Assembly: GCA_017470325.1 (NCBI GenBank)
Contig: JAFUES010000004.1
Span: 12,441-76,440, forward strand
Direction of reading: 5' to 3'
DNA from: Oscillospiraceae bacterium
GTDB taxonomy: Bacteria; Bacillota_A; Clostridia; Oscillospirales; Oscillospiraceae
DNA length: 64,000 nucleotides
Shown: positions 23,377 through 32,848 of the stretch, in pieces
How positions within the stretch are numbered: the stretch's first letter is position 1
Layout of the letters: the number at the start of each line of letters is the position of its first letter
The notes under the pieces: generated by a model
What the model was told of the DNA's origin: nothing
The model's database searches: none
Seen by the model: only the letters and a program-made list of their open reading frames with translations
Position numbers and translations under genes: made by a program

Positions 23377-25179
23377 ATGGAAGACAAAAGCATCCCCCTG
23401 CGCAAGGACGTGCCGGAGGAACTGACCTGGAACCTGCAGGATATCTTTGAAAGCGATGAGGCCTGGCTGCGGGAATATGAGGCGCTGAAAACGCTGCCGG
23501 AGGAGCTGGCCGCCTACAAGGGCCGCCTGGGGGAGAGCGCGGAGACGCTGCTCAGCTTCCTGCGGTTGGAGGACGAGGCGGACCTGCGCCTGGGCAAGCT
23601 CATGGGCTATGCCAACTGCAAGAGCGACCAGGACACCTCCGACGGCTTTTATCAGGATCTGCGGGGCAAGGCCGTGGCCAGCATCGTGGCCGTATCCGGC
23701 GCGGCGGCCTTTGCCGCCCCGGAGATCATGGCCCTGGACGAAGACACCTTGAACCTGTTTTATATCGCCCAGCCGGGGCTGGAGACTTACCGACGCAGCC
23801 TGTACCGGATCCGCCGCCGGGCGGCGCACATCCTCTCCCCGGCGGAGGAGCGGCTGCTGGCTGCCGCCGGCGAGATGGCTGACAGTCCGGACAGCATCGC
23901 CGGGATCTTCCGGGACGCGGATCTGAAATTCCCCGACGCGGTGGACGGCGAGGGAAAGCCACATCAGCTGACCGGCGGCTCCTTTGTGCCCCTGTTGGAG
24001 AGCCCGGACCGGGCTCTGCGCCGCAGCGCCTTCGAGACCTATTACGCCCAGCTGGGCGCCTTCCAGAATACGGTAGCCGCCACCCTGGACGCCCAGTTCA
24101 AGCAGCTGCGCTTTTTCGCCCAGGCAAGGAAATACGACAGTACCCTGGCTGCCTCCCTGGACCGGACCGAGGTGCCGGTGGCGGTCTATACCAACCTGAT
24201 CCAGGCCGTGCACGCCAATCTGGATAAGATGTACCGCTATGTGGCCCTGCGAAAACGCCTGCTGGGCGTGGAGGAGCTGCACATGTACGATGTGTACACC
24301 CCGGTGGTGCCGGACGCGGCGGTAAAGATCTCCTTTGAGGAGGCCAAGGCCACCGTGCTGGATGCTCTGTCCGTCATGGGCGAGGACTATCTGGACCTGC
24401 TGCGGGAAGGGTTCAACAACCGCTGGATCGACGTGTACGAAAATGTGGGCAAGCGGGGCGGTGCCTATTCCTCCGGCAGCTCCCGGCCCCATCCCTATGT
24501 GCTGCTCAACCACAAGGATACTCTCGACAGCATGTTCACCCTGGCCCACGAGATGGGCCATGCCCTGCACAGCTACTACAGCTGCCATAACCAGCCGGTC
24601 TGCGACAGCGACTACGTGATCTTCGTGGCGGAGGTGGCCTCCACCTGCAACGAGGTGCTGCTGATGCGCTACCTGCTGGGCAGGACGGAGGACAGGAAGG
24701 AGCGGGCCTATCTGATCAACCACTTCCTGGATCAGTTCAAGGGCACCGTCTACCGGCAGACCATGTTCGCGGAGTTCGAATTGGAGTTGGGGCGCATGTC
24801 CGAGGCGGGCGAGACCCTGACCGCCCAGACGCTGTGTGAAAAGTACAAGGCTCTCAACGAGCTGTATTTCGGCCCGGACATGATCTCCGATGCGCAGATC
24901 GCTCTGGAGTGGGCCCGCATCCCCCACTTCTTCTACGACTATTATGTGTTCCAGTACGCCACCGGCTTCTCCGCCGCGGTGGCCATTGCCAACCGCATCC
25001 TCCAAGAGGGCGCGCCCGCTGTGGCGGACTATAAGCGCTTCCTCTCCGGCGGCAGCAGCACCGATCCCATCTCCCTGCTGAAGATCGCGGGCGTAGACAT
25101 GTCTGGGCCGGAGCCGGTCAACTCCGCCCTGGCCCTGTTCGGCGAGCTGCTGGACGAGATGGAAAAGCTCATGGCCTGA
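23377..25179 (+). CDS. pepF: oligoendopeptidase F
   Basis: A 600-residue zinc metallopeptidase of family M3, which cuts oligopeptides of about 7-17 residues in the cytoplasm. The zinc site is LAHEMGHALHSYY (HExxH), with the downstream glutamate in FVAEVASTCNEVLL. The N-terminal region ELTWNLQDIFESDEAW is the usual PepF start, and the length is normal. GGAAAGGAAG precedes the ATG. It is divergent from cassette A and is monocistronic with a strong terminator. Confidence 0.95.
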   Translation: MEDKSIPLRKDVPEELTWNLQDIFESDEAWLREYEALKTLPEELAAYKGRLGESAETLLSFLRLEDEADLRLGKLMGYANCKSDQDTSDGFYQDLRGKAVASIVAVSGAAAFAAPEIMALDEDTLNLFYIAQPGLETYRRSLYRIRRRAAHILSPAEERLLAAAGEMADSPDSIAGIFRDADLKFPDAVDGEGKPHQLTGGSFVPLLESPDRALRRSAFETYYAQLGAFQNTVAATLDAQFKQLRFFAQARKYDSTLAASLDRTEVPVAVYTNLIQAVHANLDKMYRYVALRKRLLGVEELHMYDVYTPVVPDAAVKISFEEAKATVLDALSVMGEDYLDLLREGFNNRWIDVYENVGKRGGAYSSGSSRPHPYVLLNHKDTLDSMFTLAHEMGHALHSYYSCHNQPVCDSDYVIFVAEVASTCNEVLLMRYLLGRTEDRKERAYLINHFLDQFKGTVYRQTMFAEFELELGRMSEAGETLTAQTLCEKYKALNELYFGPDMISDAQIALEWARIPHFFYDYYVFQYATGFSAAVAIANRILQEGAPAVADYKRFLSGGSSTDPISLLKIAGVDMSGPEPVNSALALFGELLDEMEKLMA

Positions 25180-25204
25180 AAGCCTTGCCATTCCTGCATT
25201 TTTT

Positions 25205-25245
25205 AACCGGACTCTACGCTTCGTAGAGTCCGGTTTCCTTGATTC
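25205..25245 (+). terminator. terminator of pepF
   Basis: A 14-bp perfect stem (25205-25218 with 25222-25235) with a 3-base loop, followed by a T-rich tract. A related hairpin stands before the third DegV gene. Confidence 0.75.
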
Positions 25246-25290
25246 TACTGCCCGCGCCGGGAGGGTATAGCGGCGCATCCGGGGAGTAGC

Positions 25291-25320
25291 TTGCTATTTT
25301 CGGGGGCTTTTGGGTATCAT
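25291..25320 (+). promoter_or_regulatory. possible promoter of the DegV 2 gene
   Basis: TTGCTA (25291-25296) and TATCAT (25315-25320) are 18 bases apart, 40 bases before the start codon. Confidence 0.45.
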
Positions 25321-25360
25321 GTCTCTGCAAACAGCAAAAACGACAGGAGGCATTACCGGT

Positions 25361-26404
25361 ATGAGTTTTGTCGTCTTGACCGACACCTCGGGCAACCTAC
25401 CCAGCAGACGTGTGGCCGAAAGCGGCCTGGAGGTCATCCCCTTTACCTATACCATTGACGGGCAGGACTACACCTGCATCGATACGGAGAGCTTCGACGG
25501 AGACGCTTTCTATGATCGGATCCGCGGCGGCGTCACTGTGACCACCACGCAGATCCGCCCCAACGACTATGCGGAATTCTTCGAGCCCTATCTAAAAGCG
25601 GGCAAGGACCTGATTTTTGTATGTATGTCCTCGGGCATCAGCGGCTCCTGCAACTCCGGCCACATCGCGGCTGACATGCTGCGGGAGACTTACCCGGAGC
25701 GCTGCATTGAGATCATCGACACCCGAGGCGCATCCCTGGGTGAGGGCATCATCGCCCTGCAGGCGGCCCAGCTGCGGGATCGCGGCATGGAGACCCGGGA
25801 GGCAGCGACCCAGCTGCGCGGCAATGTGGAGCGCATGTTCAACGTCTTCACAGTGGACGACCTGATGCACCTGCGTCGGGGCGGACGGCTGTCCAACCTG
25901 TCCGCCATCGTGGGCACGGTGCTGCAGATCAAGCCCCTGCTCAAGGGCAACGAGGAGGGCAAGATCGTGGCCTTCGCCAAGCTGCGCGGCCGGAAGAAAT
26001 CCATCCAGGCCCTGGCCCAGCTCTATGACAAGCTGGCAGTGCAGCCCCAGTATCAGACCGTGGGCATCGCCCAGGCGGGCTGCCGGGAGGACGCGGAATA
26101 TCTGGCGCAGCTGCTGCGCCGCAACCGGCCGCCCCGGGAGATCCTGACCGTGGAGTACGAGCCGGTCACCGGTTCCCATGTGGGGCCGGGCGCCCTGGCG
26201 CTGTTTTTCATGTCCGCGGAGGGCGTGCGCAGCTTCGGCAACGAGGGCGTCACCGGCGGCATGAAGGAGGCCATGGCCGTGGGCGAGGCCGCTCTGAAGG
26301 GCAGTCTGAAGCTTGGTGAGAACGTAGTGAAAACCACGCTCAAGAAAGGCAGCGACGCCGCCGCCACGCTCAGCGAAAAGCTCCGGGAGCGCCGCGATAA
26401 GTAA
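25361..26404 (+). CDS. DegV family fatty-acid-binding protein (copy 2) with C-terminal extension
   Basis: A 347-residue protein. The first 285 or so residues are a normal DegV/FakB domain: VVLTDTSGNLP, FTVDDLMHLRRGGRLSNLSA and GSHVGPGALALFF. The last 60 residues are unusual for the family, alternating Gly/Ala with Lys/Glu (GMKEAMAVGEAALKGS, TTLKKGSDAAATLSEK), likely an amphipathic helix that could touch the membrane or another protein. The ATG at 25361 follows AGGAGG by 10 bases; an earlier in-frame ATG lacks a site. It is convergent with the YyaL-like gene. Confidence 0.9.
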   Translation: MSFVVLTDTSGNLPSRRVAESGLEVIPFTYTIDGQDYTCIDTESFDGDAFYDRIRGGVTVTTTQIRPNDYAEFFEPYLKAGKDLIFVCMSSGISGSCNSGHIAADMLRETYPERCIEIIDTRGASLGEGIIALQAAQLRDRGMETREAATQLRGNVERMFNVFTVDDLMHLRRGGRLSNLSAIVGTVLQIKPLLKGNEEGKIVAFAKLRGRKKSIQALAQLYDKLAVQPQYQTVGIAQAGCREDAEYLAQLLRRNRPPREILTVEYEPVTGSHVGPGALALFFMSAEGVRSFGNEGVTGGMKEAMAVGEAALKGSLKLGENVVKTTLKKGSDAAATLSEKLRERRDK

Positions 26405-26419
26405 AGCAGAATAAGACAG

Positions 26420-26460
26420 CAAGCGCCTGTGCCGGCGAATGGCACAGGCGCTTGACTTTT
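26420..26460. terminator. bidirectional terminator between DegV 2 and the YyaL-like gene
   Basis: A 14-bp perfect stem (26420-26433 with 26441-26454) with a 7-base loop, followed on the plus strand by ACTTTT. Confidence 0.75.
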
Positions 26461-26468
26461 GCGTGTGG

Positions 26469-28451
26469 TTATTCCTCCGTGAAGGGCAGGCTGCAGGCGC
26501 CGCCGGAGCAGAGATAGAAAGTGGCCTTTTCCCCCTGCATGGCGAAGGGCTCGGTAAAGGGGGCGAAGGCAGCCAGCGCCTCGTCTCCCGGGCGCTTCAC
26601 CAGCACGCTCAGCTCCGGGGCATATTTGCCAGTGACGCTTTTCAGCAGAGCCGGCAGCTCCCGGCATACACAGACCAGCTCCCGGGTGGGATAGAGCAGA
26701 TGCAGCAGGGCGATAAAGCCGAAGGCGGAGCCGGCGGGATACTTCTCGGTATGGCGGCACAGATAGCGCAGCTGCCGGTCAGCGGCTTCCCGCCAGAGCT
26801 CCCGGCCGGACAGGCGGCCCAGCAGGTCGAACAGGACGGCGGCGGCGCTGTTGCCGGATGGCAGAGCCCCGTCGAAGCCCTCCTTGGGCCGCTTGATCAG
26901 TGCCTCGGCAGTGTCGGCGGTGCGGAAGAAGCCCTCCTCCCCGTCGGCGAAGTGCAGCAGGATCTGCCGGGCCAGGGCCTCGGCGTGCAGCAGCAGGGAC
27001 GTGTCATAGTCCAGATCGTAGAGCTCCAGCAGGCCCAGGGCGCAGAAGGCGTAATCGTCCAGCTGGGCGGGCAGCTCCGATGGGGCCTGCTCATAGCAGA
27101 CGGCGCGCAGGTCCTCCGGTCGGGCAGCCCCCGCCGTATCCAGCAGGAAGGCCGCCAGCTCCCTGGCCGCCGCGGCGTAGCGGGGGTCGTCAAAGACCCG
27201 GGCCGCCCGGCTCAGTGCCATGAGCATCAGCCCGTTCCAGCCGGTGAGCAGCTTCTGATCCGTGCGCAGGGGGCAGCGCTCCGCCCGGTACAGGCGCAGC
27301 CGCTCCCGGAAGTCTTCATAGCCCTCGGGCAGCAGATTCCAGCGGGTGTTCAGCAGCAGATTGGGGATGCTCTTGCCCTGGAAGTTGCCCTCCTCGGTGA
27401 TGTCGTAGCATTCGCAGAAGTGTCGACCGTCATCCTCTCCCAGGACGGCCTTGACCTCGGCGGGGGTGAAGAGATAGTATTTGCCCTCCACGCCCTCACT
27501 GTCCGCGTCCTGACCGCTGTAAAAGCCGCCGCAGTCGGCGCGCAGCTCCCGCAGGCAATAGTCCAGCGTAGCCTCCGCCACCTCCCGGTACAGGGCCAGG
27601 TGTCCGTCCTGCCAGGCTTCAGTATAGCTCAAGGCCAGCAGGGCGTTGTCATACAGGGTCTTCTCAAAGTGGGGCGCCAGCCATTCCCGGTCGGTGGAAT
27701 AGCGGGCGAAGCCGCCGCCAATGTGGTCGAAGATGCCGCCCCGATACATCTGCTGCAGGGTATGCTCCACCAAGGCGCGGACCTTCTTCGTATCCGACAG
27801 GGCGGCGAAGCGCAGCAGGAACAGCAGGTTGTGTCCCGATGGGAACTTGGGCGCGGTGCCGAAGCCGCCATACTCCTTGTCATAGGAGCCGGCCAGCTGC
27901 AGCACGGCCTTTTGCAGCATGTCGGCATTGGGCTCGCCGCTGCCCAGGGGCTGGGCCGCGCGGACGTGTTCTGTGATCTCCGTGCCGGCCTTCAGCAGGC
28001 TTTCACGGTCGGTCTCCCACTTGACCGCGACGGCGGTGAGCAGAGGGATGAGCCCCATATACTGTCCGCGGCTCTCCCGGGGCAGATAGGTCCCGGCAAA
28101 GAAGGGCTGCTGATCGGGGGTCATGATCACGGTCAGGGGCCAACCGCCGCTGCCGTTGAGGGCGGAGCAGACCTCCATATACACCGCGTCCACATCGGGC
28201 CGCTCCTCCCGGTCTACCTTGACGGACACAAAGTGCCGGTTCAGGATCTGGGCCACCTTTTCGTTTTCAAAGGACTCCTCCGCCATCACATGGCACCAGT
28301 GACAGGTGGAGTAGCCGATGCTGAGAAAGATAGGCTTGTCCTCCGCTTGGGCTTTGGCAAAAGCCTCCGGCCCCCAGGGGTACCAGTCCACCGGATTGTC
28401 CGCGTGCTGCAGCAGGTATGGGGATCGCTCGTTTTGCAGGTGATTGCGCAT
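26469..28451 (-). CDS. thioredoxin-domain protein of the YyaL/SSP411 family
   Basis: About 660 residues. The N-terminal thioredoxin-like domain carries [16 protein letters not shown] (CxxC). A long alpha/alpha-toroid domain like N-acylglucosamine 2-epimerase/cellobiose epimerase follows, with [18 protein letters not shown] and [17 protein letters not shown]. The start [19 protein letters not shown] is diagnostic of the family, whose biochemical role is not established. The ATG at 28451 is preferred; a GTG four codons upstream is an alternative. Confidence 0.92.
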   Translation of the reverse strand: MRNHLQNERSPYLLQHADNPVDWYPWGPEAFAKAQAEDKPIFLSIGYSTCHWCHVMAEESFENEKVAQILNRHFVSVKVDREERPDVDAVYMEVCSALNGSGGWPLTVIMTPDQQPFFAGTYLPRESRGQYMGLIPLLTAVAVKWETDRESLLKAGTEITEHVRAAQPLGSGEPNADMLQKAVLQLAGSYDKEYGGFGTAPKFPSGHNLLFLLRFAALSDTKKVRALVEHTLQQMYRGGIFDHIGGGFARYSTDREWLAPHFEKTLYDNALLALSYTEAWQDGHLALYREVAEATLDYCLRELRADCGGFYSGQDADSEGVEGKYYLFTPAEVKAVLGEDDGRHFCECYDITEEGNFQGKSIPNLLLNTRWNLLPEGYEDFRERLRLYRAERCPLRTDQKLLTGWNGLMLMALSRAARVFDDPRYAAAARELAAFLLDTAGAARPEDLRAVCYEQAPSELPAQLDDYAFCALGLLELYDLDYDTSLLLHAEALARQILLHFADGEEGFFRTADTAEALIKRPKEGFDGALPSGNSAAAVLFDLLGRLSGRELWREAADRQLRYLCRHTEKYPAGSAFGFIALLHLLYPTRELVCVCRELPALLKSVTGKYAPELSVLVKRPGDEALAAFAPFTEPFAMQGEKATFYLCSGGACSLPFTEE

Positions 28452-28483
28452 AAAAAACCTCACATCCTCGGGCCGGATGATTA

Positions 28484-28512
28484 TTTACATACCGGGCAAG
28501 TTCGTTTATAAT
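28484..28512 (+). promoter_or_regulatory. sigma-A promoter of the TPR operon
   Basis: TTTACA (28484-28489) and TATAAT (28507-28512) are 17 bases apart, 52 bases before the TPR gene. Confidence 0.7.
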
Positions 28513-28564
28513 ATCTCTACTATTATTATATACCGATTGGACACAATCTTTCAAGGAGATTCTC

Positions 28565-29380
28565 ATGGACTACATCGAGCCGATCTGTCCCTTTGACGCC
28601 AGCGCCTATACCGGCACGCCGGATGCGGAGCCCACGGGGCAGCGGATGAACGTCCCCGCCATGATCCGCCAGCTGGACCAGCTGATCCATGCGGGCCGTG
28701 CCATCAAGGCCCAGCACTTTCTGGAAAAGCGCCGGGTGGAGGCGCAGCAGCTGGGGGATTGGCGGGCGGAGCTGAGCATCCTCAATGAAATGATGGGCCA
28801 GTACCGCTTCGGCAACAAGCGGGAGGAGGGCTTTGCCGCGGTGCGCGAGGGCATGGAGCTGATCCGCCTGCACCACCTGGGGCACACAGTCTCCGGCGCC
28901 ACGGTCATGCTCAATGCCGCCACTACTCTCAAGCATTTTGGACGGGCGGAAGAGGCGCTGCCCATCTTCCGGCATGTGAGCCGGGTGTATGCGGACAACC
29001 TGGATCCAGGCGATTACCGCTTCGGCGGGCTGTACAACAACATGGCCGGGGCTTGTGCGGACTTGGGCGACTATGCAGGAGCGGAACGCTATTACCGCAT
29101 GGCCCTGAATGTGCTCGGACTGGGCAAGGGTCAGGACAACGACATGGCGGTGACCTGGTGCAGCCTGGCAGAGCTGTACGACAAGCAGGATCCGCTGGAT
29201 GAACGGGTAGGCCAGTGCATGGAGCGGGCCTGGGCACATCTGAACGCGGAGGAACTGGCCCATGACGGCTACCACGCTCTGACCATCCGCAAGTGCCTGC
29301 CCTGCTTCGACTATTTCGGCTACTTCCTTTATGCGAAAGAATTGAAAGAAAGGCTGGAGGAGATCCGTGAAAGGACTTGA
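28565..29380 (+). CDS. tetratricopeptide repeat protein
   Basis: A 271-residue cytoplasmic protein with TPR-like helical repeats between about residues 40 and 230: GDWRAELSILNEMMGQYRF, NAATTLKHFGRAEEALPIF, and LYNNMAGACADLGDYAGAERYY as the clearest repeat. TPR proteins serve as protein-binding scaffolds. It is the first gene of a three-gene operon with DUF4037 and an MBL-fold protein. Its end overlaps the DUF4037 start by 14 bases, so the two are probably coupled and may interact. AAGGAG precedes the ATG. Confidence 0.85.
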   Translation: MDYIEPICPFDASAYTGTPDAEPTGQRMNVPAMIRQLDQLIHAGRAIKAQHFLEKRRVEAQQLGDWRAELSILNEMMGQYRFGNKREEGFAAVREGMELIRLHHLGHTVSGATVMLNAATTLKHFGRAEEALPIFRHVSRVYADNLDPGDYRFGGLYNNMAGACADLGDYAGAERYYRMALNVLGLGKGQDNDMAVTWCSLAELYDKQDPLDERVGQCMERAWAHLNAEELAHDGYHALTIRKCLPCFDYFGYFLYAKELKERLEEIRERT

Positions 29381-30290
29381 AGAGGCCCGCGCCTTTTATG
29401 AGGAATATGGCAAGCCCATGCTCCATGAGCAGTTTCCCGACTATGAAAGCCGCATCGCCGTGGGCCTGGCGGGCCGGGGCTCGGAGTGCTTCGGCTACGA
29501 CGACCAGGTCTCCCGGGACCATGATTTTGAGCCGGGCTTCTGCCTATGGCTGGAGGATGTGGACGATCTGCGCATCGGCGTGGAGCTGGCGAGAGCCTAC
29601 CGGGCGCTGCCGCACCCGGACGCGGGGCAGCGCAGCAGCCTGAGCGAGGCCCACCTGGGCGTGCTGCGCACGGGCTTTTTCTACCGGCGTTACACCGGCT
29701 CACCCGGCGCGCCGGAGAGCTGGCAGCAGTGGCTGTACCTGCCCTCCCACGCCCTGGCCGAGGCCACGAACGGCGAAGTCTGGCGGGACGAGCTGGGGCA
29801 TTTCAGCGCCCTGCGGGAACAGATCCTCCACGGCATGCCGGAGGATGTACGCAAAAAGAAACTGGCGGCCCGTGCGGTGGAGATGGCCCAGAGCGGGCAG
29901 TACAATTACAGCCGCTGCCTGCGCCACGGCGAGGAGGGCGCGGCCATGCTGGCGGCGGCGGAATTCGTCAAGGCCGCCTGCGGCATGCTCTATCTGCTCA
30001 ACCGCCGGCACATGCCCTATTATAAATGGATGCTCCGGGGCCTGCAGGAGCTGCCGCTGCTGGGGGAGCTGCGTCCGGCGTTGGACTTTCTGCTCACCGG
30101 AGAGAACGACGCCGCCGGGCAGCAGACCAAGGCGGGCGTCATCGAGGACATCTGCGCCGCCGTGATCCGCGAGCCGAGAGCGCAGAATTTAAGCGGCGGG
30201 GACTGGGACTATATGGAGCCCCACGCTTTCGCGATCATGGACACCATCGAAAACCCGGAGATCCGGGCGCTGCACATCATGGAGGGCTGA
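29367..30290 (+). CDS. DUF4037 domain protein (nucleotidyltransferase-like)
   Basis: A 307-residue protein. The N-terminal part has a nucleotidyltransferase-fold signature, with GRGSECFGYDDQVSRDHDF giving the Gly-Ser and Asp-x-Asp elements. The C-terminal part is the DUF4037 helical domain, typical of clostridial proteins often paired with TPR proteins. It starts with GTG after GGAGGAG, inside the end of the TPR gene. The molecule that is nucleotidylated, if any, is unknown. Confidence 0.85.
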   Translation: MKGLEEARAFYEEYGKPMLHEQFPDYESRIAVGLAGRGSECFGYDDQVSRDHDFEPGFCLWLEDVDDLRIGVELARAYRALPHPDAGQRSSLSEAHLGVLRTGFFYRRYTGSPGAPESWQQWLYLPSHALAEATNGEVWRDELGHFSALREQILHGMPEDVRKKKLAARAVEMAQSGQYNYSRCLRHGEEGAAMLAAAEFVKAACGMLYLLNRRHMPYYKWMLRGLQELPLLGELRPALDFLLTGENDAAGQQTKAGVIEDICAAVIREPRAQNLSGGDWDYMEPHAFAIMDTIENPEIRALHIMEG

Positions 30291-30293
30291 ACA

Positions 30294-31013
30294 ATGAGCA
30301 TAGAAATCAAATGGCTGGGGCACGCCTGCTTTGCCATCCGCTACAAGGGCTACACCATCGTCATCGACCCCTACAACAGCGACTATATCAACGGCTATCC
30401 CAAGCTGCGCGTCAAGGCGGACAAGGTGCTGGTCAGCCACGAGCATTTCGGCCACAACTATCGGGAGGGCGTGATCCTGTCCGGGCGGCCGGAATCGGAC
30501 TGCCCCTTTGCCATCAGCACCATGCAGGTGCCCCATGAGTTCAAGATGGGCAACTGGCGGGGCTTCTGCAACATCCACATCCTGGAGGCCGACGGCTATA
30601 AGCTGGTGCACATGAGCGATCTGGGCACCCAGCTGGATGGCGGACAGATCACCCGACTCTATAACGCGGATGTGGCGATGGTCTGCGCCGGCTCCGCTAC
30701 GGCCCTGCCCGCCCAGGAGGCCAAGCGGGCCTGCGACGAGATCATGGCCAAGGTCATCATCCCGATGCACTACCGCCACGGCAATATGGGCGGGCACCGG
30801 CTGGAGACGGTGGAGGACTTTGCCTATTATTTTGAATCTCCGGAATTCATCCACCGTTATGACACGGATACCTTTACCGTGTCGCCGGACATGGAGCCTC
30901 AGGTGGCGGTGCTGAAATACCTGGGCCCTGCGGGCTTCGGGGATCTGGCGGCGCCCGAGGAAAAGCGGGAGAGGACGACGCTGCTGGGAAAGCTCCTCAA
31001 ACGAAACCGATAA
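30294..31013 (+). CDS. metallo-beta-lactamase-fold metal-dependent hydrolase
   Basis: A 239-residue protein of the UlaG/YtkL-like MBL branch: WLGHACFAIRYKGYTIVIDPY at the start, the metal motif as SHEHFGHNY (HxHxxH with Phe in place of the usual Asp), and the late histidines in IIPMHYRHGN. The missing Asp in HxHxDH is notable, since that residue normally binds the second metal. It is the last gene of the TPR-DUF4037 operon, 3 bases after DUF4037. Substrate unknown. Confidence 0.85.
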   Translation: MSIEIKWLGHACFAIRYKGYTIVIDPYNSDYINGYPKLRVKADKVLVSHEHFGHNYREGVILSGRPESDCPFAISTMQVPHEFKMGNWRGFCNIHILEADGYKLVHMSDLGTQLDGGQITRLYNADVAMVCAGSATALPAQEAKRACDEIMAKVIIPMHYRHGNMGGHRLETVEDFAYYFESPEFIHRYDTDTFTVSPDMEPQVAVLKYLGPAGFGDLAAPEEKRERTTLLGKLLKRNR

Positions 31014-31022
31014 GGATACACG

Positions 31023-31058
31023 GCACCGCGCCCCTGCTTTGTGGGCGCGGTGCTTTGG
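31023..31058 (+). terminator. terminator of the TPR operon
   Basis: An 11-bp stem (31023-31033 with 31043-31053) is followed by TTTGG. Confidence 0.65.
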
Positions 31059-31092
31059 TATGAAATTAACAGGCGAGCGCTTGCTTTTCGGC

Positions 31093-31121
31093 TTTACAGG
31101 TCTGTGCTTTTGCGGTATAAT
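31093..31121 (+). promoter_or_regulatory. sigma-A promoter of the aminotransferase operon
   Basis: TTTACA (31093-31098) and TATAAT (31116-31121) are 17 bases apart. Confidence 0.75.
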
Positions 31122-31183
31122 ACACAATAGAGAGGCATGTAAAACCATTGAAATCTATATAAAATCAACAGGAGGAATGCGAC

Positions 31184-32368
31184 ATGGTAAATTTTGCTGA
31201 CAGAATGAGCGGCATCAAGGCCTCGGATATCCGCGAGCTGCTGAAGGTGGCGGCCCGCCCCGAGATCATCTCCTTTGCCGGCGGTCTGCCTGCGCCCGAG
31301 CTGTTCCCCGTGGAGAACATGAAGGCCGCCCTGGACGCGGTCATGGACGAGCAGGGCCGGGCCGCCATGCAGTACGGCCCCACCGACGGCTATCTGCGCC
31401 TGCGGGAGCAGATCTGCGAGCGGGTGGCCGCCAAGAACAACATCCACACCGACCCGGACCATGTGTTCGTCACCGCCGGCAGCCAGCAGGGCCTGGACTT
31501 TTTGGGCAAGCTGTTTCTGAACCCCGGCGACGTGGTGGTGCTGGAGAGCCCGTCGTATCTGGGCGCCATCAACGCCTTCAAGCAGTACCAGCCCAACTTT
31601 GTCTCCGTACCCACCGATGAAAACGGCATGATCATGGAGGAGTTGGAGAAGGTCCTGGCCAACACCCCCAACGTGAAGCTCATCTACATCATCCCCGATT
31701 TCCAGAATCCCTCCGGCCGCACCTGGCCCAGAGAGCGGCGCGAGAAATTCATGGAGATCATCAACAAGTACGGCGTGCCCGCCATTGAGGACAACCCCTA
31801 TGGCGACCTGCGCTTCAAGGGTGAGTTCCTGCCCAGCCTGAAGAGCATGGACACCGAGGGCCTGATCGTGTACTTTGGCTCCTTCTCCAAGATCCTGACC
31901 CCCGGCTTCCGGGTGGGCTGGATCATCGCCGACGGCAAGATCGTCGAGAAGGTCAACCACATCGCCCAGGCGGCGGTGCTGCAGACCGCCACGCTGAATA
32001 TGATGGCCATCTCCAAGTACATGGACATGTTCGATATCGACGCCCATGTGGCCACCATTCTGCCGGTGTACAAGCACCGCTGTGAGCTGATGATCAACAC
32101 CATGCGGGAGACCTTCCCCAAGGAGGCCAAGTTCACCGACCCGGACGGCGGCCTGTTCACCTGGGTGGAGCTGCCCGAGTATGTGAATACCAGAGAGCTT
32201 GCGCCCCTGGCCATGGAGAAGAAGGTGGCCTATGTGCCCGGCTCCGGCTTCTATCCCAAGGGCGATGTGAACAACGGCATGCGCCTCAACTATTCCTGCG
32301 CCACGGACGACAAGATCGTCACCGGCATCAACATCCTGGCGGAAGTCCTCAAAGGAGCGATCAAGTAA
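31184..32368 (+). CDS. PLP-dependent aminotransferase, class I/II (LysN/2-aminoadipate type)
   Basis: A 394-residue fold-type I aminotransferase. FSADRMSGIKASDIRELL-like N-terminus (FADRMSGIKASDIREL), ISFAGGLPAPELFP, the GSQQGLDFLG helix, IIPDFQNPSGRTW, and the PLP lysine in YFGSFSKILTPGFRVGW place it in the 2-aminoadipate/aromatic aminotransferase (LysN, Kat) group, usually broad for aromatic, branched or 2-amino acids. AGGAGG precedes the ATG. The thioesterase gene starts on the next base after its stop codon, so the two are one operon. Confidence 0.92.
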   Translation: MVNFADRMSGIKASDIRELLKVAARPEIISFAGGLPAPELFPVENMKAALDAVMDEQGRAAMQYGPTDGYLRLREQICERVAAKNNIHTDPDHVFVTAGSQQGLDFLGKLFLNPGDVVVLESPSYLGAINAFKQYQPNFVSVPTDENGMIMEELEKVLANTPNVKLIYIIPDFQNPSGRTWPRERREKFMEIINKYGVPAIEDNPYGDLRFKGEFLPSLKSMDTEGLIVYFGSFSKILTPGFRVGWIIADGKIVEKVNHIAQAAVLQTATLNMMAISKYMDMFDIDAHVATILPVYKHRCELMINTMRETFPKEAKFTDPDGGLFTWVELPEYVNTRELAPLAMEKKVAYVPGSGFYPKGDVNNGMRLNYSCATDDKIVTGINILAEVLKGAIK

Positions 32369-32761
32369 ATGGCAGAACTGAAAGTGGGCCTCAAGGGCGA
32401 GGCCAGTGTGGAAGTGGTGTTTGAAAATACCGCAGCCGCTGTGGGCAGCGGCGCCCTGGAGGTGTTCGGCACTCCGTCCATGATCGCCCTGATGGAAAAG
32501 GCGGCGCTGCAGTCGGTGCAGCCCTATTTGAACGAGGGGCAGGGCACCGTGGGCCTGCATCTGGATGTCCAGCATCTGGCGGCCACGCCCATCGGCATGA
32601 CGGTCCGGGCGGAGAGCGAGCTGGAGAAGGTGGAAGGGCGCATGCTCTTCTTCCAGGTCCGCGCCTACGCGGGCGACGAGCTGATCGGCGAGGGCAAGCA
32701 CCAGCGCTGCATCGTATACAACGACCGCTTCCTGGCCAAGGCCATGGCAAAAAAGAAATAA
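32369..32761 (+). CDS. hotdog-fold thioesterase (FlK-like)
   Basis: A 130-residue single hotdog domain. The segment EVFGTPSMIALMEKAALQSV with the Thr-Pro and catalytic-type Glu, and GLHLDVQHLAATPIGMTV with the histidine, match the fluoroacetyl-CoA thioesterase-like family. The natural substrate is probably a short or substituted acyl-CoA. The start codon directly follows the aminotransferase stop, with AAAGGAG inside the upstream gene. The pairing suggests removal of CoA from an acyl-CoA linked to the amino or 2-oxo acid handled by the partner; inference only. Confidence 0.85.
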   Translation: MAELKVGLKGEASVEVVFENTAAAVGSGALEVFGTPSMIALMEKAALQSVQPYLNEGQGTVGLHLDVQHLAATPIGMTVRAESELEKVEGRMLFFQVRAYAGDELIGEGKHQRCIVYNDRFLAKAMAKKK

Positions 32762-32777
32762 GACGAAGGCTTTCCCG

Positions 32778-32820
32778 AAGGAGCCGCTGCAAAACAGCAC
32801 GTTTTGCGGCGGCTCCTTTT
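32778..32820 (+). terminator. strong terminator of the aminotransferase operon
   Basis: AAGGAGCCGC (32778-32787) pairs with GCGGCTCCTT (32809-32818), with an inner stem GCAAAAC/GTTTTGC, followed by T residues. Confidence 0.85.
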
Positions 32821-32848
32821 GCGCGGCTTGACTTCCCGGGCCGGGGAT

